DNA of 64,000 bases from Vitreoscilla stercoraria DSM 513 (lineage in GTDB: Bacteria; Pseudomonadota; Gammaproteobacteria; Burkholderiales; Neisseriaceae). The notes under the pieces were generated by a model that worked only from the letters and a program-made list of their open reading frames with translations, made no database searches and was not told the DNA's origin. The stretch covers positions 158,014 to 222,013 of the forward strand of contig NZ_KB908020.1 of NCBI RefSeq assembly GCF_000382305.1, written 5' to 3'. Shown in pieces: positions 16,228-25,264 of the stretch. The first letter of the stretch is position 1. The number at the start of each line of letters is the position of its first letter. The translations under genes were made by a program, and so were the position numbers.

Positions 16228-19200
16228 TTAATCAAATGCTTTGCGCGCATTCACAAACATGTGCAACCAAGCACTGTTTTCTTGCCAATCTTCAGGTTTC
16301 CAGCTCATTTGTGCGGTGCGGAACACACGCTCAGGATGTGGCATCATGATGGTAGCGCGACCGTCGTCACTGGTGACACCCGCAATCGCTTGCGGTGAGC
16401 CGTTTGGATTTAACGGATAGGTTTGTGTCACATGGTTCTGACCATCCACGTATTGCAAAGCAATATTGGCGTTGGCGATGTTGCCATGTGCGCTAAAATC
16501 AGCACGACCTTCACCATGGCTCACCACCACAGGCATTGAGCTGCCCGCCAAAGCCGACAAGAACACAGAAGGCGATTCAGGAATGGTGACCATGCTCAAA
16601 CGCGCTTCAAATTGTTCCGATTCGTTGCGAGCAAAACGAGGCCAGTTTTGAGCACCGGGAATGATGTCTGCCAATTGGCTCATCATTTGACAACCGTTAC
16701 ATACGCCCAAAGACAAGGTTTCAGGACGCTTGAAGAAGGCTTCGAACATGTCACGCAATTGTGCGTTGAACAAAATTGATTTCGCCCAACCTTGACCTGC
16801 ACCCAAAACGTCGCCATACGAGAAACCACCACAAGCGGCTAAAGCTTGGAAGTCTTGCAAATGATGGCGTCCTGCAAACAAATCGCTCATGTGTACGTCG
16901 TATGCATCAAAGCCTGCACGGGTGAACGCTGCGGCCATTTCGATTTGACCATTCACACCTTGCTCACGCAAGATGGCAATTTTCGGTTTCGCGCCCACAT
17001 TGATGAAAGGTGCGGTGATGTCAGCGTTGACATCAAACGTGGTATGGGCAAACAAAGCGGTGCGTTTGTCCTCGCCAATCAAGGCAAATTCGCTGTCGGC
17101 ACAAACGGGATTGTCACGCAAGCGTTGGATGTGGAACGAGGTTTCGCTCCAAGCTTTTTGCAAATCCACGCGCGCTTCGTTGAGCAAAATCATGTTGCCG
17201 TTTTGAATTTGCAAACGGTCGCTAGAGTTGGTTTGACCCAAATCGTATACGCAGTTTTCCAAACCATGTTGTGCCAAAACGGCTTTGACTGCCTCGATTT
17301 TGTCAGCAGCCACTTGTACTACCGCGCCCAATTCTTCACTGAACAAGCTGCGTACAATGGTGTCGTTCAAGTTGTGACCTTGGCAAGCACATTGTTCTAA
17401 TACTTTGGCCATATTGACAGTCACACCCACGTGAGCGGCAAACATCATTTCCGCCAAAGTGGTCAACAAACCACCATCGCCACGGTCGTGGTAAGCGAGC
17501 AAGCTGTCGTTGGCAATCAAAGTTTGGATGGCCGTAAAGAAAGCACCCAATTGTGTATCTTGATCCACATCAGGAGACACACCTTGCAAGTGTTTGTGTA
17601 CTTGCGTCAAGGCAGAGCCGCCCAAACGGTTTTGACCATTGCCCAAGTCAATCAACAACAAGCGGCTGTCCACTGGTTTCAATTCAGGCGTGATGGTTTT
17701 GCGCACATCTTGTACAGGTGCAAACGCGGTGATGGTCAAAGACAAAGGCGAGGTTACGGTTTTGGTTTCGCCATTGTCTTGCCATGAGGTTTTCATTGAC
17801 AAAGAGTCTTTGCCCACAGGAATGCTGACACCCAAGTTTTGGCAAATTTCAGATACCGCTTCCACGGTGCGATACAATTTTTCGTCCTCACCGGCCACGC
17901 CACAAGGCGCCATCCAGTTGGCAGACAACTTGATGGCGCCAATTTTGCCAATGTTGGTTGCGGCAATATTGGTTAACGCTTCGGCCACAGCCATGCGGCC
18001 TGAAGCGGGTGCATCGAACAATGCCAATGGTGCTTTTTCGCCCATAGACATGGCTTCACCTTTGTAGGTGTTAAAACCCATCATGGTCACTGCGCAGTTG
18101 GCCACTGGTGTTTGGAAGCGACCCACCAATTGGTCTTGGTACGTCATACCACCGACAGAGCGGTCACCAATGGAAATCAAGAAGTTTTTGTTGGCAACCG
18201 TCGGCAAATGCAACACGCGGTAGAAGCTTTCTTTGACATCGATTTTGCTGGTGTCAAATTCAGGGGTTTCTAAAGTCACGGTGTTGTCTGTGCGCACAGT
18301 GCGAGGTGGTTTACCAAGCAACACATTCAATGGCAAGTCCACAGGATTGTTGTCAAACAAATCGTCACGCACTTGCAAATGACCATCGTCAGTAGCTGTA
18401 CCCACCACCGCAAACGGACAACGCTCACGTTCAGCCATCGCGCGGAACAATTCCAAATGCTCAGGCAAAATTGACAATACATAACGCTCTTGCGCTTCGT
18501 TGCACCAAATTTGCAAAGGCGTCAAACCTTCTTCTTCTAAAGGTACTTGGCGCAAATGGAAAATCGCACCGCGACCTGCATCGTTCACCAATTCTGGGAA
18601 AGCGTTAGACAAGCCACCTGCGCCCACATCATGAATGGCGATAATTGGGTTGTTTTCGCCCATTTGCCAGCAGCGGTCAATCACTTCTTGCGCACGGCGT
18701 TCGATTTCAGGATTGCCACGTTGTACGGAGTTAAAATCCAATTCTGCGGCATTGTCGCCCGTTGCCATCGAAGAAGCCGCACCGCCACCCAAACCGATTA
18801 ACAAACCTGGGCCGCCTAATTGAATCAACAATGCGCCTTCAGGAATGATGTTTTTGTGTGTTTGTTGGTCTTGGATGTTGCCCAAACCACCTGCCAACAT
18901 GATAGGCTTGTGATAGCCACGCATTTGACCGTGGAATGATTCTTCAAACGTGCGGAAGTAACCCAATAAATTAGGACGACCAAATTCGTTGTTGAACGCC
19001 GCACCACCGATAGGACCTTGAATCATGATGTCTAAAGGGCTGGCAATGTGTTCAGGTTTGCCATATTGCGCTTGGGTCACTTGATAGGTTTCCCAAGGCT
19101 GGGTGAATTCAGGAATATTCAAATTCGATACGCTAAAGCCCGTCAAACCTGCTTTCGGGCGTGAACCACGACCTGTTGCACCCTCATCACGGATTTCACC

Positions 19201-20148
19201 GCCGTTGCCTGTGGCAGCACCTGCAAATGGGGCAATGGCGGTTGGATGGTTGTGCGTTTCCACTTTCATCAAAATGTGGGTCAATTCTTCGCTAAAACGG
19301 TATGCTTGGTTTTCGCCTGCACGTGGGTAAAAGCGGTCGATGGCCGCGCCTTCGATGACTGAAGCATTGTCTTTGTAGGCAACCACTGTGCCTTCAGGCG
19401 ATTTTTGATGCGTTTCACGAATCATGCCAAACAAGGTTTTTGGCTGTTTTTCACCGTCTAAAATGAATTCAGCATTGAAAATTTTGTGGCGGCAATGCTC
19501 TGAGTTCGCTTGTGCAAACATCATCAATTCCACGTCGTTGGGATTGCGACCCAATTGACGGTAATTGTCGACCAAATAATCGATTTCATCTTCAGACAAT
19601 GCAAGGCCCATGCTGCTGTTGGCGGCAACCAAAGCTTCACGACCACCTTCCAAAATGTCGACTGTGGCAAAGCTTTCGTCTTGTAAACGGGCAAACAAAG
19701 AAGCTGCTTGGCTCAAATCGGTCATTACCGATTCGGTCATGCGGTCGTGCACCAAACCTTGCCAAGCTTTTACTTGCTCAGCCGTCAAATCTGCTGCAAA
19801 CCACAAAGCAGTGGCACGCTCAATGCGCAAATTGGCAACATTGATGCCGCAATTGCGGGCAATGTCGGTGGCTTTTGATGACCAAGGAGAAATGGTACCC
19901 ACACGAGGAGTTACCAAACACAATTGTTCTGAACGTTCCACAGCATCAGGACGCTGGGCCGTCAATAAATTACATAAACGATCAATGTCTGCTTCGGTTA
20001 AAGCTTCATCGCTGTGGATGAAGTACCAAAACTCATTGCTCAATTGGGCTTGTTCAGGCAGTTGCAACTTGCGCGCTTGTTGATTCAGTTGGTCAATACG
20101 GAATGAAGAAAGCGCGGTTTGACCGCGTAACGATAGCACTTCAGGCAT
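16228..20148 (-). CDS. purL: Phosphoribosylformylglycinamidine synthase (large, single-chain)
   Basis: This is a 1306-aa single-chain FGAM synthase, which makes formylglycinamidine ribonucleotide from FGAR, glutamine and ATP in purine synthesis. An N-terminal PurS-like domain leads into two AIRS-type synthetase halves (KVETHNHPTAIAPF and GAATGNGGEIRDEGATG are visible). The C-terminal glutaminase has its nucleophile Cys in LGVCNGCQMMSQL and the His/Glu pair in PHPERVFR. The ATG at 20148 (MPEVLSLRG) is chosen, because the longer frame starts at a TTG without a clear site. It is divergent from glnB, a pairing seen in many betaproteobacteria. Confidence 0.97.
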   Translation of the reverse strand: MPEVLSLRGQTALSSFRIDQLNQQARKLQLPEQAQLSNEFWYFIHSDEALTEADIDRLCNLLTAQRPDAVERSEQLCLVTPRVGTISPWSSKATDIARNCGINVANLRIERATALWFAADLTAEQVKAWQGLVHDRMTESVMTDLSQAASLFARLQDESFATVDILEGGREALVAANSSMGLALSEDEIDYLVDNYRQLGRNPNDVELMMFAQANSEHCRHKIFNAEFILDGEKQPKTLFGMIRETHQKSPEGTVVAYKDNASVIEGAAIDRFYPRAGENQAYRFSEELTHILMKVETHNHPTAIAPFAGAATGNGGEIRDEGATGRGSRPKAGLTGFSVSNLNIPEFTQPWETYQVTQAQYGKPEHIASPLDIMIQGPIGGAAFNNEFGRPNLLGYFRTFEESFHGQMRGYHKPIMLAGGLGNIQDQQTHKNIIPEGALLIQLGGPGLLIGLGGGAASSMATGDNAAELDFNSVQRGNPEIERRAQEVIDRCWQMGENNPIIAIHDVGAGGLSNAFPELVNDAGRGAIFHLRQVPLEEEGLTPLQIWCNEAQERYVLSILPEHLELFRAMAERERCPFAVVGTATDDGHLQVRDDLFDNNPVDLPLNVLLGKPPRTVRTDNTVTLETPEFDTSKIDVKESFYRVLHLPTVANKNFLISIGDRSVGGMTYQDQLVGRFQTPVANCAVTMMGFNTYKGEAMSMGEKAPLALFDAPASGRMAVAEALTNIAATNIGKIGAIKLSANWMAPCGVAGEDEKLYRTVEAVSEICQNLGVSIPVGKDSLSMKTSWQDNGETKTVTSPLSLTITAFAPVQDVRKTITPELKPVDSRLLLIDLGNGQNRLGGSALTQVHKHLQGVSPDVDQDTQLGAFFTAIQTLIANDSLLAYHDRGDGGLLTTLAEMMFAAHVGVTVNMAKVLEQCACQGHNLNDTIVRSLFSEELGAVVQVAADKIEAVKAVLAQHGLENCVYDLGQTNSSDRLQIQNGNMILLNEARVDLQKAWSETSFHIQRLRDNPVCADSEFALIGEDKRTALFAHTTFDVNADITAPFINVGAKPKIAILREQGVNGQIEMAAAFTRAGFDAYDVHMSDLFAGRHHLQDFQALAACGGFSYGDVLGAGQGWAKSILFNAQLRDMFEAFFKRPETLSLGVCNGCQMMSQLADIIPGAQNWPRFARNESEQFEARLSMVTIPESPSVFLSALAGSSMPVVVSHGEGRADFSAHGNIANANIALQYVDGQNHVTQTYPLNPNGSPQAIAGVTSDDGRATIMMPHPERVFRTAQMSWKPEDWQENSAWLHMFVNARKAFD

Positions 20149-20350
20149 GATGTCTCGCAAAGCTAAAAAGAAGGAGAAAATGTGACAGGACGTTATGATA
20201 CCTTAATTTGCTTAAAATTACCTGAATATATATTGCATCGTGACGGTGTATTGGGCTAATTGATTCGGCATACACAAGGCTTGGCAAATAAAGCCGCTTT
20301 GGTTTAAAGTGACGCTAAGTAGAAGCCGAAAAACCTTGGGAGTTGTTAGT

Positions 20351-20689
20351 ATGAAAAAGATTGAAGCGATTATCAAACCATTCAAATTGGACGAAGTACG
20401 CGAAGCCTTGACTGAAGTGGGTATCACAGGCATGACCGTGACAGAAGTCAAAGGTTTTGGTCGCCAAAAAGGCCACACTGAAATTTACCGTGGCGCTGAA
20501 TATGCGGTTGATTTTTTACCAAAAATCAAATTGGAATTGGTATTGCCAGACCAATTGGCAGAACAAGCAGTAGAAACCATCATTCAAGCTGCACATTCAG
20601 GCAAAATTGGTGATGGCAAAATTTTTGTGTCTGCGATTGAACAAGCCATTCGTATTCGTACGGGTGAACGTGACGACGCAGCGGTTTAA
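20351..20689 (+). CDS. glnB: Nitrogen regulatory protein P-II
   Basis: This is a 112-aa trimeric P-II signal protein that senses ATP/ADP and 2-oxoglutarate and controls GlnE/NtrB-type targets. The T-loop GRQKGHTEIYRGAEYAVDF carries the uridylylation Tyr51. The GKIGDGKIF Walker-like segment and the C-terminal RIRTGERDDAAV are typical. I chose the ATG at 20351 (MKKIEAI) with GGGAG before it. The open frame extends upstream to 20309 without family similarity. No amtB is adjacent, so GlnB rather than GlnK is the better name. Confidence 0.95.
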   Translation: MKKIEAIIKPFKLDEVREALTEVGITGMTVTEVKGFGRQKGHTEIYRGAEYAVDFLPKIKLELVLPDQLAEQAVETIIQAAHSGKIGDGKIFVSAIEQAIRIRTGERDDAAV

Positions 20690-20707
20690 AAAAGTTGTTT
20701 TAACCCT

Positions 20708-20738
20708 AGCCATTGCCAATGCAATGGCTTTTTTTTTG
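20708..20738 (+). terminator. Terminator of glnB
   Basis: AGCCATTG pairs with CAATGGCT around a 6-base loop, followed by nine T. Confidence 0.9.
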
Positions 20739-21243
20739 TTTACAGGCCGCTTTGTGGTGAAAAGGCAAAAAAAAGGTGTGAATTCTCATCACACCCCAAA
20801 CACACACATCAAGAAGGTTTCGATTGTCATCTTCATCAAAGATGCCAATCTGACAAGCCATTCAGTTGTTTTCAATATTGATTCATGGCTTGAAAAAAGA
20901 AAATCATCACTATTTGAGATAGTGTGTATATCACGAGATAGAAAAGCTATTTTCTGCTCTTTTAGTATGCAATGATAATAAAATAATTGGAAAAATCGAG
21001 TATTGATTCAAATCAAGCGTGGCGAATTTTACGCTTAATATGGCGAATACAATCAAAATGATGCCATTGTTTTTGGATAAGATGGGCATGCGGTGGATTG
21101 AAACGCATGGACAGCTTGCGTCAGTGATGGCTGTTGAAGCTCGTCAATGTTTGAAGCAAACAACAGATGAGGTGGATGAAGGCTTCTGTTAAGATGGTTT
21201 CTTGATAAAAATATTCACTTCATCATTTAAAAAGGAAGACACA
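20739..21243. other. Intergenic stretch before frmA
   Basis: About 500 bases with no supported gene. It opens with a variant DUS-like word, TTACAGGCCGC (20740-20750). The rest must contain the frmA promoter, but I could not identify its elements. Confidence 0.55.
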
Positions 21244-22362
21244 ATGCAAATGATTAAGACACGTGCAGCCGTTGCTTGGGCGCCGAACGATCCATTGAAA
21301 ATTGAAGAGTTGGATTTGATGCCGCCACAAAAAGGCGAAGTATTGGTGCGCATTGTCGCCACAGGCGTGTGCCATACCGATGCTTATACTTTGTCAGGTC
21401 AAGATTCTGAAGGCGTGTTTCCATGCGTTTTGGGTCACGAAGGCGCGGGCATTGTGGAAGCGGTGGGCGAGGGCGTGACGAGCGTGTCTGTGGGCGACCA
21501 TGTGATTCCTTTGTACACGGCGGAATGTGGCGAGTGTAAATTTTGTACTTCGGGCAAAACCAATTTGTGTTCGTCTGTGCGCGCCACCCAAGGCAAAGGC
21601 TTGATGCCAGACGGCACCACACGCTTTTTCAAAGACGGTCAGCCCATTTACCATTACATGGGCTGTTCAACATTCTCGGAATACACGGTGGTTGCAGAAG
21701 TATCATTGGCGAAAATCCAACCTGAAGCCGACTTGAAAGAAGTGTGTTTATTGGGTTGTGGCGTGACCACAGGCATGGGCGCGGTGATGAACACTGCCAA
21801 AGTCAAACGTGGTGATACTGTGGCGATTTTTGGTTTGGGCGGCATTGGTTTGGCGGCGATCATTGGTGCGCGCATGAACGGTGCCAAACGCATCATTGGC
21901 ATCGACACCAACCCATCGAAATTTGCGATGGCACAAAAATTGGGCGCAACAGATGTCATCAACCCAAAAGATTTTGACGCACCGATTCAACAAGTGATTG
22001 TCGACATGACCGATGGCGGTGTGGATTTCTCGTTTGAATGCATTGGCAACGTGGAAGTGATGCGTGCGGCGTTGGAATGCTGTCACAAAGGTTGGGGTGA
22101 GTCGATTATTATTGGCGTGGCACCTGCGGGCGCTGAAATTGCCACGCGTCCATTCCAATTGGTGACCGGTCGTGTGTGGCGCGGTTCTGCGTTCGGCGGC
22201 GTGAAAGGTCGTTCGGAATTGCCGGGCATCATTTCCCAATACATGAATGGCGAATTTGCCTTGAGCGATTTTATTACCCATACCATGCCATTGGACGACA
22301 TCAACGAAGCGTTTGATTTGATGCATGAAGGCAAATCGATTCGTTCGGTGATTCATTACTAA
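21244..22362 (+). CDS. frmA: S-(hydroxymethyl)glutathione dehydrogenase (class III alcohol dehydrogenase)
   Basis: This is a 372-aa zinc- and NAD-dependent enzyme that oxidises S-hydroxymethylglutathione, formed from formaldehyde and glutathione. It may also reduce S-nitrosoglutathione. The catalytic zinc Cys is in TGVCHTD and the His in LGHEGAGIVE. The structural zinc cysteines are in CGECKFCTSGKTNLC, and the NAD fold has GLGGIGLAA. I chose the ATG at 21244 with GGAAG upstream, and a second ATG lies 6 bases on. The partner hydrolase gene fghA follows downstream. Confidence 0.95.
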   Translation: MQMIKTRAAVAWAPNDPLKIEELDLMPPQKGEVLVRIVATGVCHTDAYTLSGQDSEGVFPCVLGHEGAGIVEAVGEGVTSVSVGDHVIPLYTAECGECKFCTSGKTNLCSSVRATQGKGLMPDGTTRFFKDGQPIYHYMGCSTFSEYTVVAEVSLAKIQPEADLKEVCLLGCGVTTGMGAVMNTAKVKRGDTVAIFGLGGIGLAAIIGARMNGAKRIIGIDTNPSKFAMAQKLGATDVINPKDFDAPIQQVIVDMTDGGVDFSFECIGNVEVMRAALECCHKGWGESIIIGVAPAGAEIATRPFQLVTGRVWRGSAFGGVKGRSELPGIISQYMNGEFALSDFITHTMPLDDINEAFDLMHEGKSIRSVIHY

Positions 22363-22384
22363 ACGTTTTTAAACCGTTTCATTC

Positions 22385-22415
22385 AAGCGTCCTGTAAACA
22401 TTGACAGGGCGCTTT
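22385..22415 (+). terminator. DUS-like paired repeat, terminator of frmA
   Basis: GCGTCCTGT pairs with ACAGGGCGC (one mismatch) and is followed by a T run. Only the left arm is an exact copy of the common word. Confidence 0.8.
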
Positions 22416-22548
22416 TTCAATGGACAGACACAGATTGCTTGTCTTTGAAAAAAAATAGAGACAGCATGATATAAGTATGTTTGTGTCCATCTAAAAAAGC
22501 AGATGGTTGTCATCATCCATTTATTCAATCAATTTTAATGTTGATTGA

Positions 22549-22573
22549 GCGTCCTGTAAGCTTTACAGGACGC
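22549..22573. repeat. Paired DUS-like repeat upstream of fghA
   Basis: GCGTCCTGTAA and its perfect reverse complement with a 3-base spacer. It lies 50 bases before the fghA start, after the frmA terminator. Confidence 0.87.
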
Positions 22574-22623
22574 TTGATTTTGTTATGCTTGTTTCATTCA
22601 TCATCCCATACAAAGGAAAGCTC

Positions 22624-23463
22624 ATGTCTTTGCAATTGCTCAGCAGCCAAAAAATGTTCAACGGTTGGCAACAACGTTACCGCCATTATTCACAAACGAA
22701 TCAATGTGACATGACGTTTTCCATTTACATTCCATTTCGGGTCACGCAAGGCTATAAAGTGCCGACGGTGTATTGTTTGGCAGGCTTAACCTGTACGGAT
22801 GAAAACTTCACCATCAAAGCAGGTGCGCAACAATATGCAGCGCAATTGGGACTTGTGTTGGTGATGCCAGACACCAGCCCGCGCGGAGAAGACGTTGCCA
22901 ACGATGCTGCTTATGATTTGGGACAAGGTGCGGGCTTTTATGTCAATGCCACCGAAGCGCCTTGGGCGAAACATTTTCAAATGTACGATTATATTGTTCA
23001 AGAATTGCCCGATTTGATTGAAGCGAATTTTGATGTCACGCAAGAGCGTTCGTTAATGGGACATTCGATGGGCGGACATGGTGCGTTGGTGATTGCGCTG
23101 CGCAACAGCGAGCGTTATAAAAGTGTCAGTGCGTTTGCTCCGATTGTCAACCCAATGGACATTCCGTGGGGACAAAAAGCATTGAATGCATATTTGGGCG
23201 ACAACCAAGCGGCTTGGGCGCAATACGATGCGTGTCATTGTATTAACCATGCCAGCCACCGCTTGCCTATTTTGATTGATCAAGGTACGGCAGATGAGTT
23301 TTATCCAACGCAATTGCAGCCTGAAAAATTGGTTACTGCGGCAAAAGTGGCAGGCTGTCCGATTCAATTCAATCTGCGCCAAGATTATGACCACAGTTAT
23401 TATTTCATTGCCAGCTTTGTGGAAACACATTTGACATTCCATGCTGAACATTTAGGGCTATAA
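22624..23463 (+). CDS. fghA: S-formylglutathione hydrolase
   Basis: This is a 279-aa esterase-D-type alpha/beta hydrolase that releases formate and glutathione from S-formylglutathione, completing formaldehyde detoxification begun by FrmA. The nucleophile Ser is in GHSMGGHGALV (about residue 147), the Asp in DQGTADEFY and the His in DYDHSYYFI. I chose the ATG at 22624 (MSLQLLSSQ) because AAAGGAAAG precedes it. An upstream frame from 22585 has no conserved sequence. Two DUS-like hairpins separate it from frmA, so it may have its own promoter. Confidence 0.94.
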   Translation: MSLQLLSSQKMFNGWQQRYRHYSQTNQCDMTFSIYIPFRVTQGYKVPTVYCLAGLTCTDENFTIKAGAQQYAAQLGLVLVMPDTSPRGEDVANDAAYDLGQGAGFYVNATEAPWAKHFQMYDYIVQELPDLIEANFDVTQERSLMGHSMGGHGALVIALRNSERYKSVSAFAPIVNPMDIPWGQKALNAYLGDNQAAWAQYDACHCINHASHRLPILIDQGTADEFYPTQLQPEKLVTAAKVAGCPIQFNLRQDYDHSYYFIASFVETHLTFHAEHLGL

Positions 23464-23610
23464 GCACTCAGATTGAGCTTATGACCGAATGGTTGTAACA
23501 TATAGCAAAAAAGACTTTCTTATTGTAGGGGTCTTAGATTACGATGACGCACAAGAACGCAATTTGTGCGTTATTTTTTGCAGTAAAAAATGATAAAAGA
23601 GACAAAAACA

Positions 23611-24438
23611 ATGAACAAAATGACAAAATTTTTGCCTTTGGCAGTGCTCACTTCTTTGGTATTAAGTGCGTGTGGTGGTCAAGGCAATAGTGCCGCTCCT
23701 GCGGCTTCTGCACCTGCTGCAAACGATGCCAACAGCTTGGCTGCACGCATTGCCGCTAAAGGCACAGTGACTGTGGGTACTGAAGGTACTTACGCACCTT
23801 TTTCTTTCCGTGATGCATCAGGTCAATTGACTGGTTACGATGTGGATGTCATGAACGAAGTGGGCAAGCGTTTGGGCGTGAAAGTGGAATACAAAGAAAC
23901 CCAATGGGATGCGATGTTTGCAGGTTTGAACAGCGGTCGTTTTGATTTGGTGGCCAATCAAGTGGGCATCAATGATGAGCGCAAAGGCAAATACGATTTC
24001 TCTGCGCCTTACACTTATTCTCGTGCCGTTGTGGTAACGCGTGCGGATGATGCGTCTGTGACGTCTTTTGACAGCATCAAAGGCAAAAAAACCGCACAAT
24101 CTTTGACCAGCAACTACGGCAAAATGGCTGAAAAATACGGTGCTGAAATCACAGGCGTAGAAGGCTTGGCGCAAGCGATTGAATTGATCAAACAAAAACG
24201 TGTGGACATCACTTTGAACGACGAATTGGCGGTGTTGGACTTTTTGAAACAACAAGGCGATTCTGGTTTGAAGATTGCTTTGCGTGCCGATGATGTTGAA
24301 ACGATGGCGTTTGTGTTCAATAAAGGCAATGAAGCGGCGATTGCTGAAATTGACAAAGCTTTAGAGAGTATGCATCAAGACGGTACGTTCAAACAAATTT
24401 CTGAGAAATACTTCGGTAAAGATGTCAGCGTTAAATAA
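23611..24438 (+). CDS. Polar amino acid (cystine-type) ABC transporter substrate-binding lipoprotein
   Basis: This is a 275-aa family 3 solute-binding protein. The signal peptide ends in lipobox LSAC (Cys about residue 21), followed by an Ala/Pro-rich linker. The binding domain begins RIAAKGTVTVGTEGTYAPFSFRD and includes GYDVDVMNEVGKRLG, as in FliY/TcyA cystine-binding proteins. An in-frame start at 23590 is possible. The ATG at 23611 puts the basic n-region MNKMTK directly before the hydrophobic stretch. Its 3' end overlaps the permease gene by 17 bases, so the two are coexpressed. Confidence 0.88.
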   Translation: MNKMTKFLPLAVLTSLVLSACGGQGNSAAPAASAPAANDANSLAARIAAKGTVTVGTEGTYAPFSFRDASGQLTGYDVDVMNEVGKRLGVKVEYKETQWDAMFAGLNSGRFDLVANQVGINDERKGKYDFSAPYTYSRAVVVTRADDASVTSFDSIKGKKTAQSLTSNYGKMAEKYGAEITGVEGLAQAIELIKQKRVDITLNDELAVLDFLKQQGDSGLKIALRADDVETMAFVFNKGNEAAIAEIDKALESMHQDGTFKQISEKYFGKDVSVK

Positions 24439-25147
24439 TTTATTGGCAAGTCTGCCGTTCATGACGCCTGAGCGGGCTGAAATTGTCATCAGCTCGTTTT
24501 GGCCGATGTTGGTTGCCACTGTACAGTTCACCATTCCATTGGCTTTGGCTTCGTTTGTCATTGGCTTGGTGATTGCGGTGGCTGTGGCGGTGGTGCGGGT
24601 GATGCCGCGTGGCAACGTATTGGTCAAAGTCTTGTATGCTTTGGCACGTGTGTATGTGTCCATCATTCGTGGCACACCGATGTTGGTGCAGATTTTTATC
24701 ATTTTTTATGGTTTGCCTGCGGTAGGCGTCACGCTTGAGCCTTTTCCAACGGCCATCATTGCGTTTGCGTTGAATGTCGGTGCATATGCGTCTGAAATCA
24801 TTCGTGCGGCAATTGAATCGGTACACAAAGGTCAGTGGGAAGCGGGTTTTTCCAGTGGCATGACGTATTTTCAAGTCTTGCGCCACATTGTTTTGCCACA
24901 AGCGATGCCTGTGTCGGTACCACCTTTGTCCAATACCTTCATCAGTTTGGTCAAAGACACTTCTTTGGCTTCATTGGTGTTGGTGACCGAATTGTTCCGT
25001 GTGGCGCAATCGGTTGCTGCGCGAACGTATGAGTTTTTATTGGTGTATGCTGAGGCAGCAGTGATTTATTGGGTGATTTGTTTGATACTCGGTTTGGGGC
25101 AAGAGCGTTTGGAAAAATACTTCAATCGTTATCGCAGTTTCCATTGA
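24422..25147 (+). CDS. Polar amino acid ABC transporter permease
   Basis: This 241-aa inner-membrane permease of the HisM/YecS family has about five hydrophobic segments. The cytoplasmic EAA loop reads EAGFSSGMTYFQVLRHIVLPQA, where the ATPase docks. The early RVYVSIIRGTPMLVQIFIIFYGLP is also typical. It starts inside the end of the binding-protein gene. No ATP-binding subunit gene follows: the next gene is argG. The ATPase must come from elsewhere or be shared. Confidence 0.9.
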   Translation: MSALNNLLASLPFMTPERAEIVISSFWPMLVATVQFTIPLALASFVIGLVIAVAVAVVRVMPRGNVLVKVLYALARVYVSIIRGTPMLVQIFIIFYGLPAVGVTLEPFPTAIIAFALNVGAYASEIIRAAIESVHKGQWEAGFSSGMTYFQVLRHIVLPQAMPVSVPPLSNTFISLVKDTSLASLVLVTELFRVAQSVAARTYEFLLVYAEAAVIYWVICLILGLGQERLEKYFNRYRSFH

Positions 25148-25157
25148 TTTGCCAAAA

Positions 25158-25183
25158 GCGTCCTGTAAATGCTGGACGCTTTT
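25158..25183 (+). terminator. DUS-like hairpin after the permease
   Basis: GCGTCC (start of an exact DUS-like word) pairs with GGACGC, followed by TTTT. The right arm lacks the ACAG part, so only one full word is present. Confidence 0.75.
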
Positions 25184-25264
25184 AACAAATCGGACAATAA
25201 TAGTGTTTTTGTGTGCTTGTCCATGTGGGCAAGCACAATTTTTGAATTTGATGGACAGTGACAG

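Noticed and set aside
20607..20975. A 122-residue frame overlapping the end of glnB
   Set aside because: It starts out of frame inside glnB and runs through the glnB terminator. It has no domain.
25230..25264. An ArgR box before argG
   Set aside because: The stretch TTTTTGAATTTGATG resembles only half of the consensus and has no clear second half.
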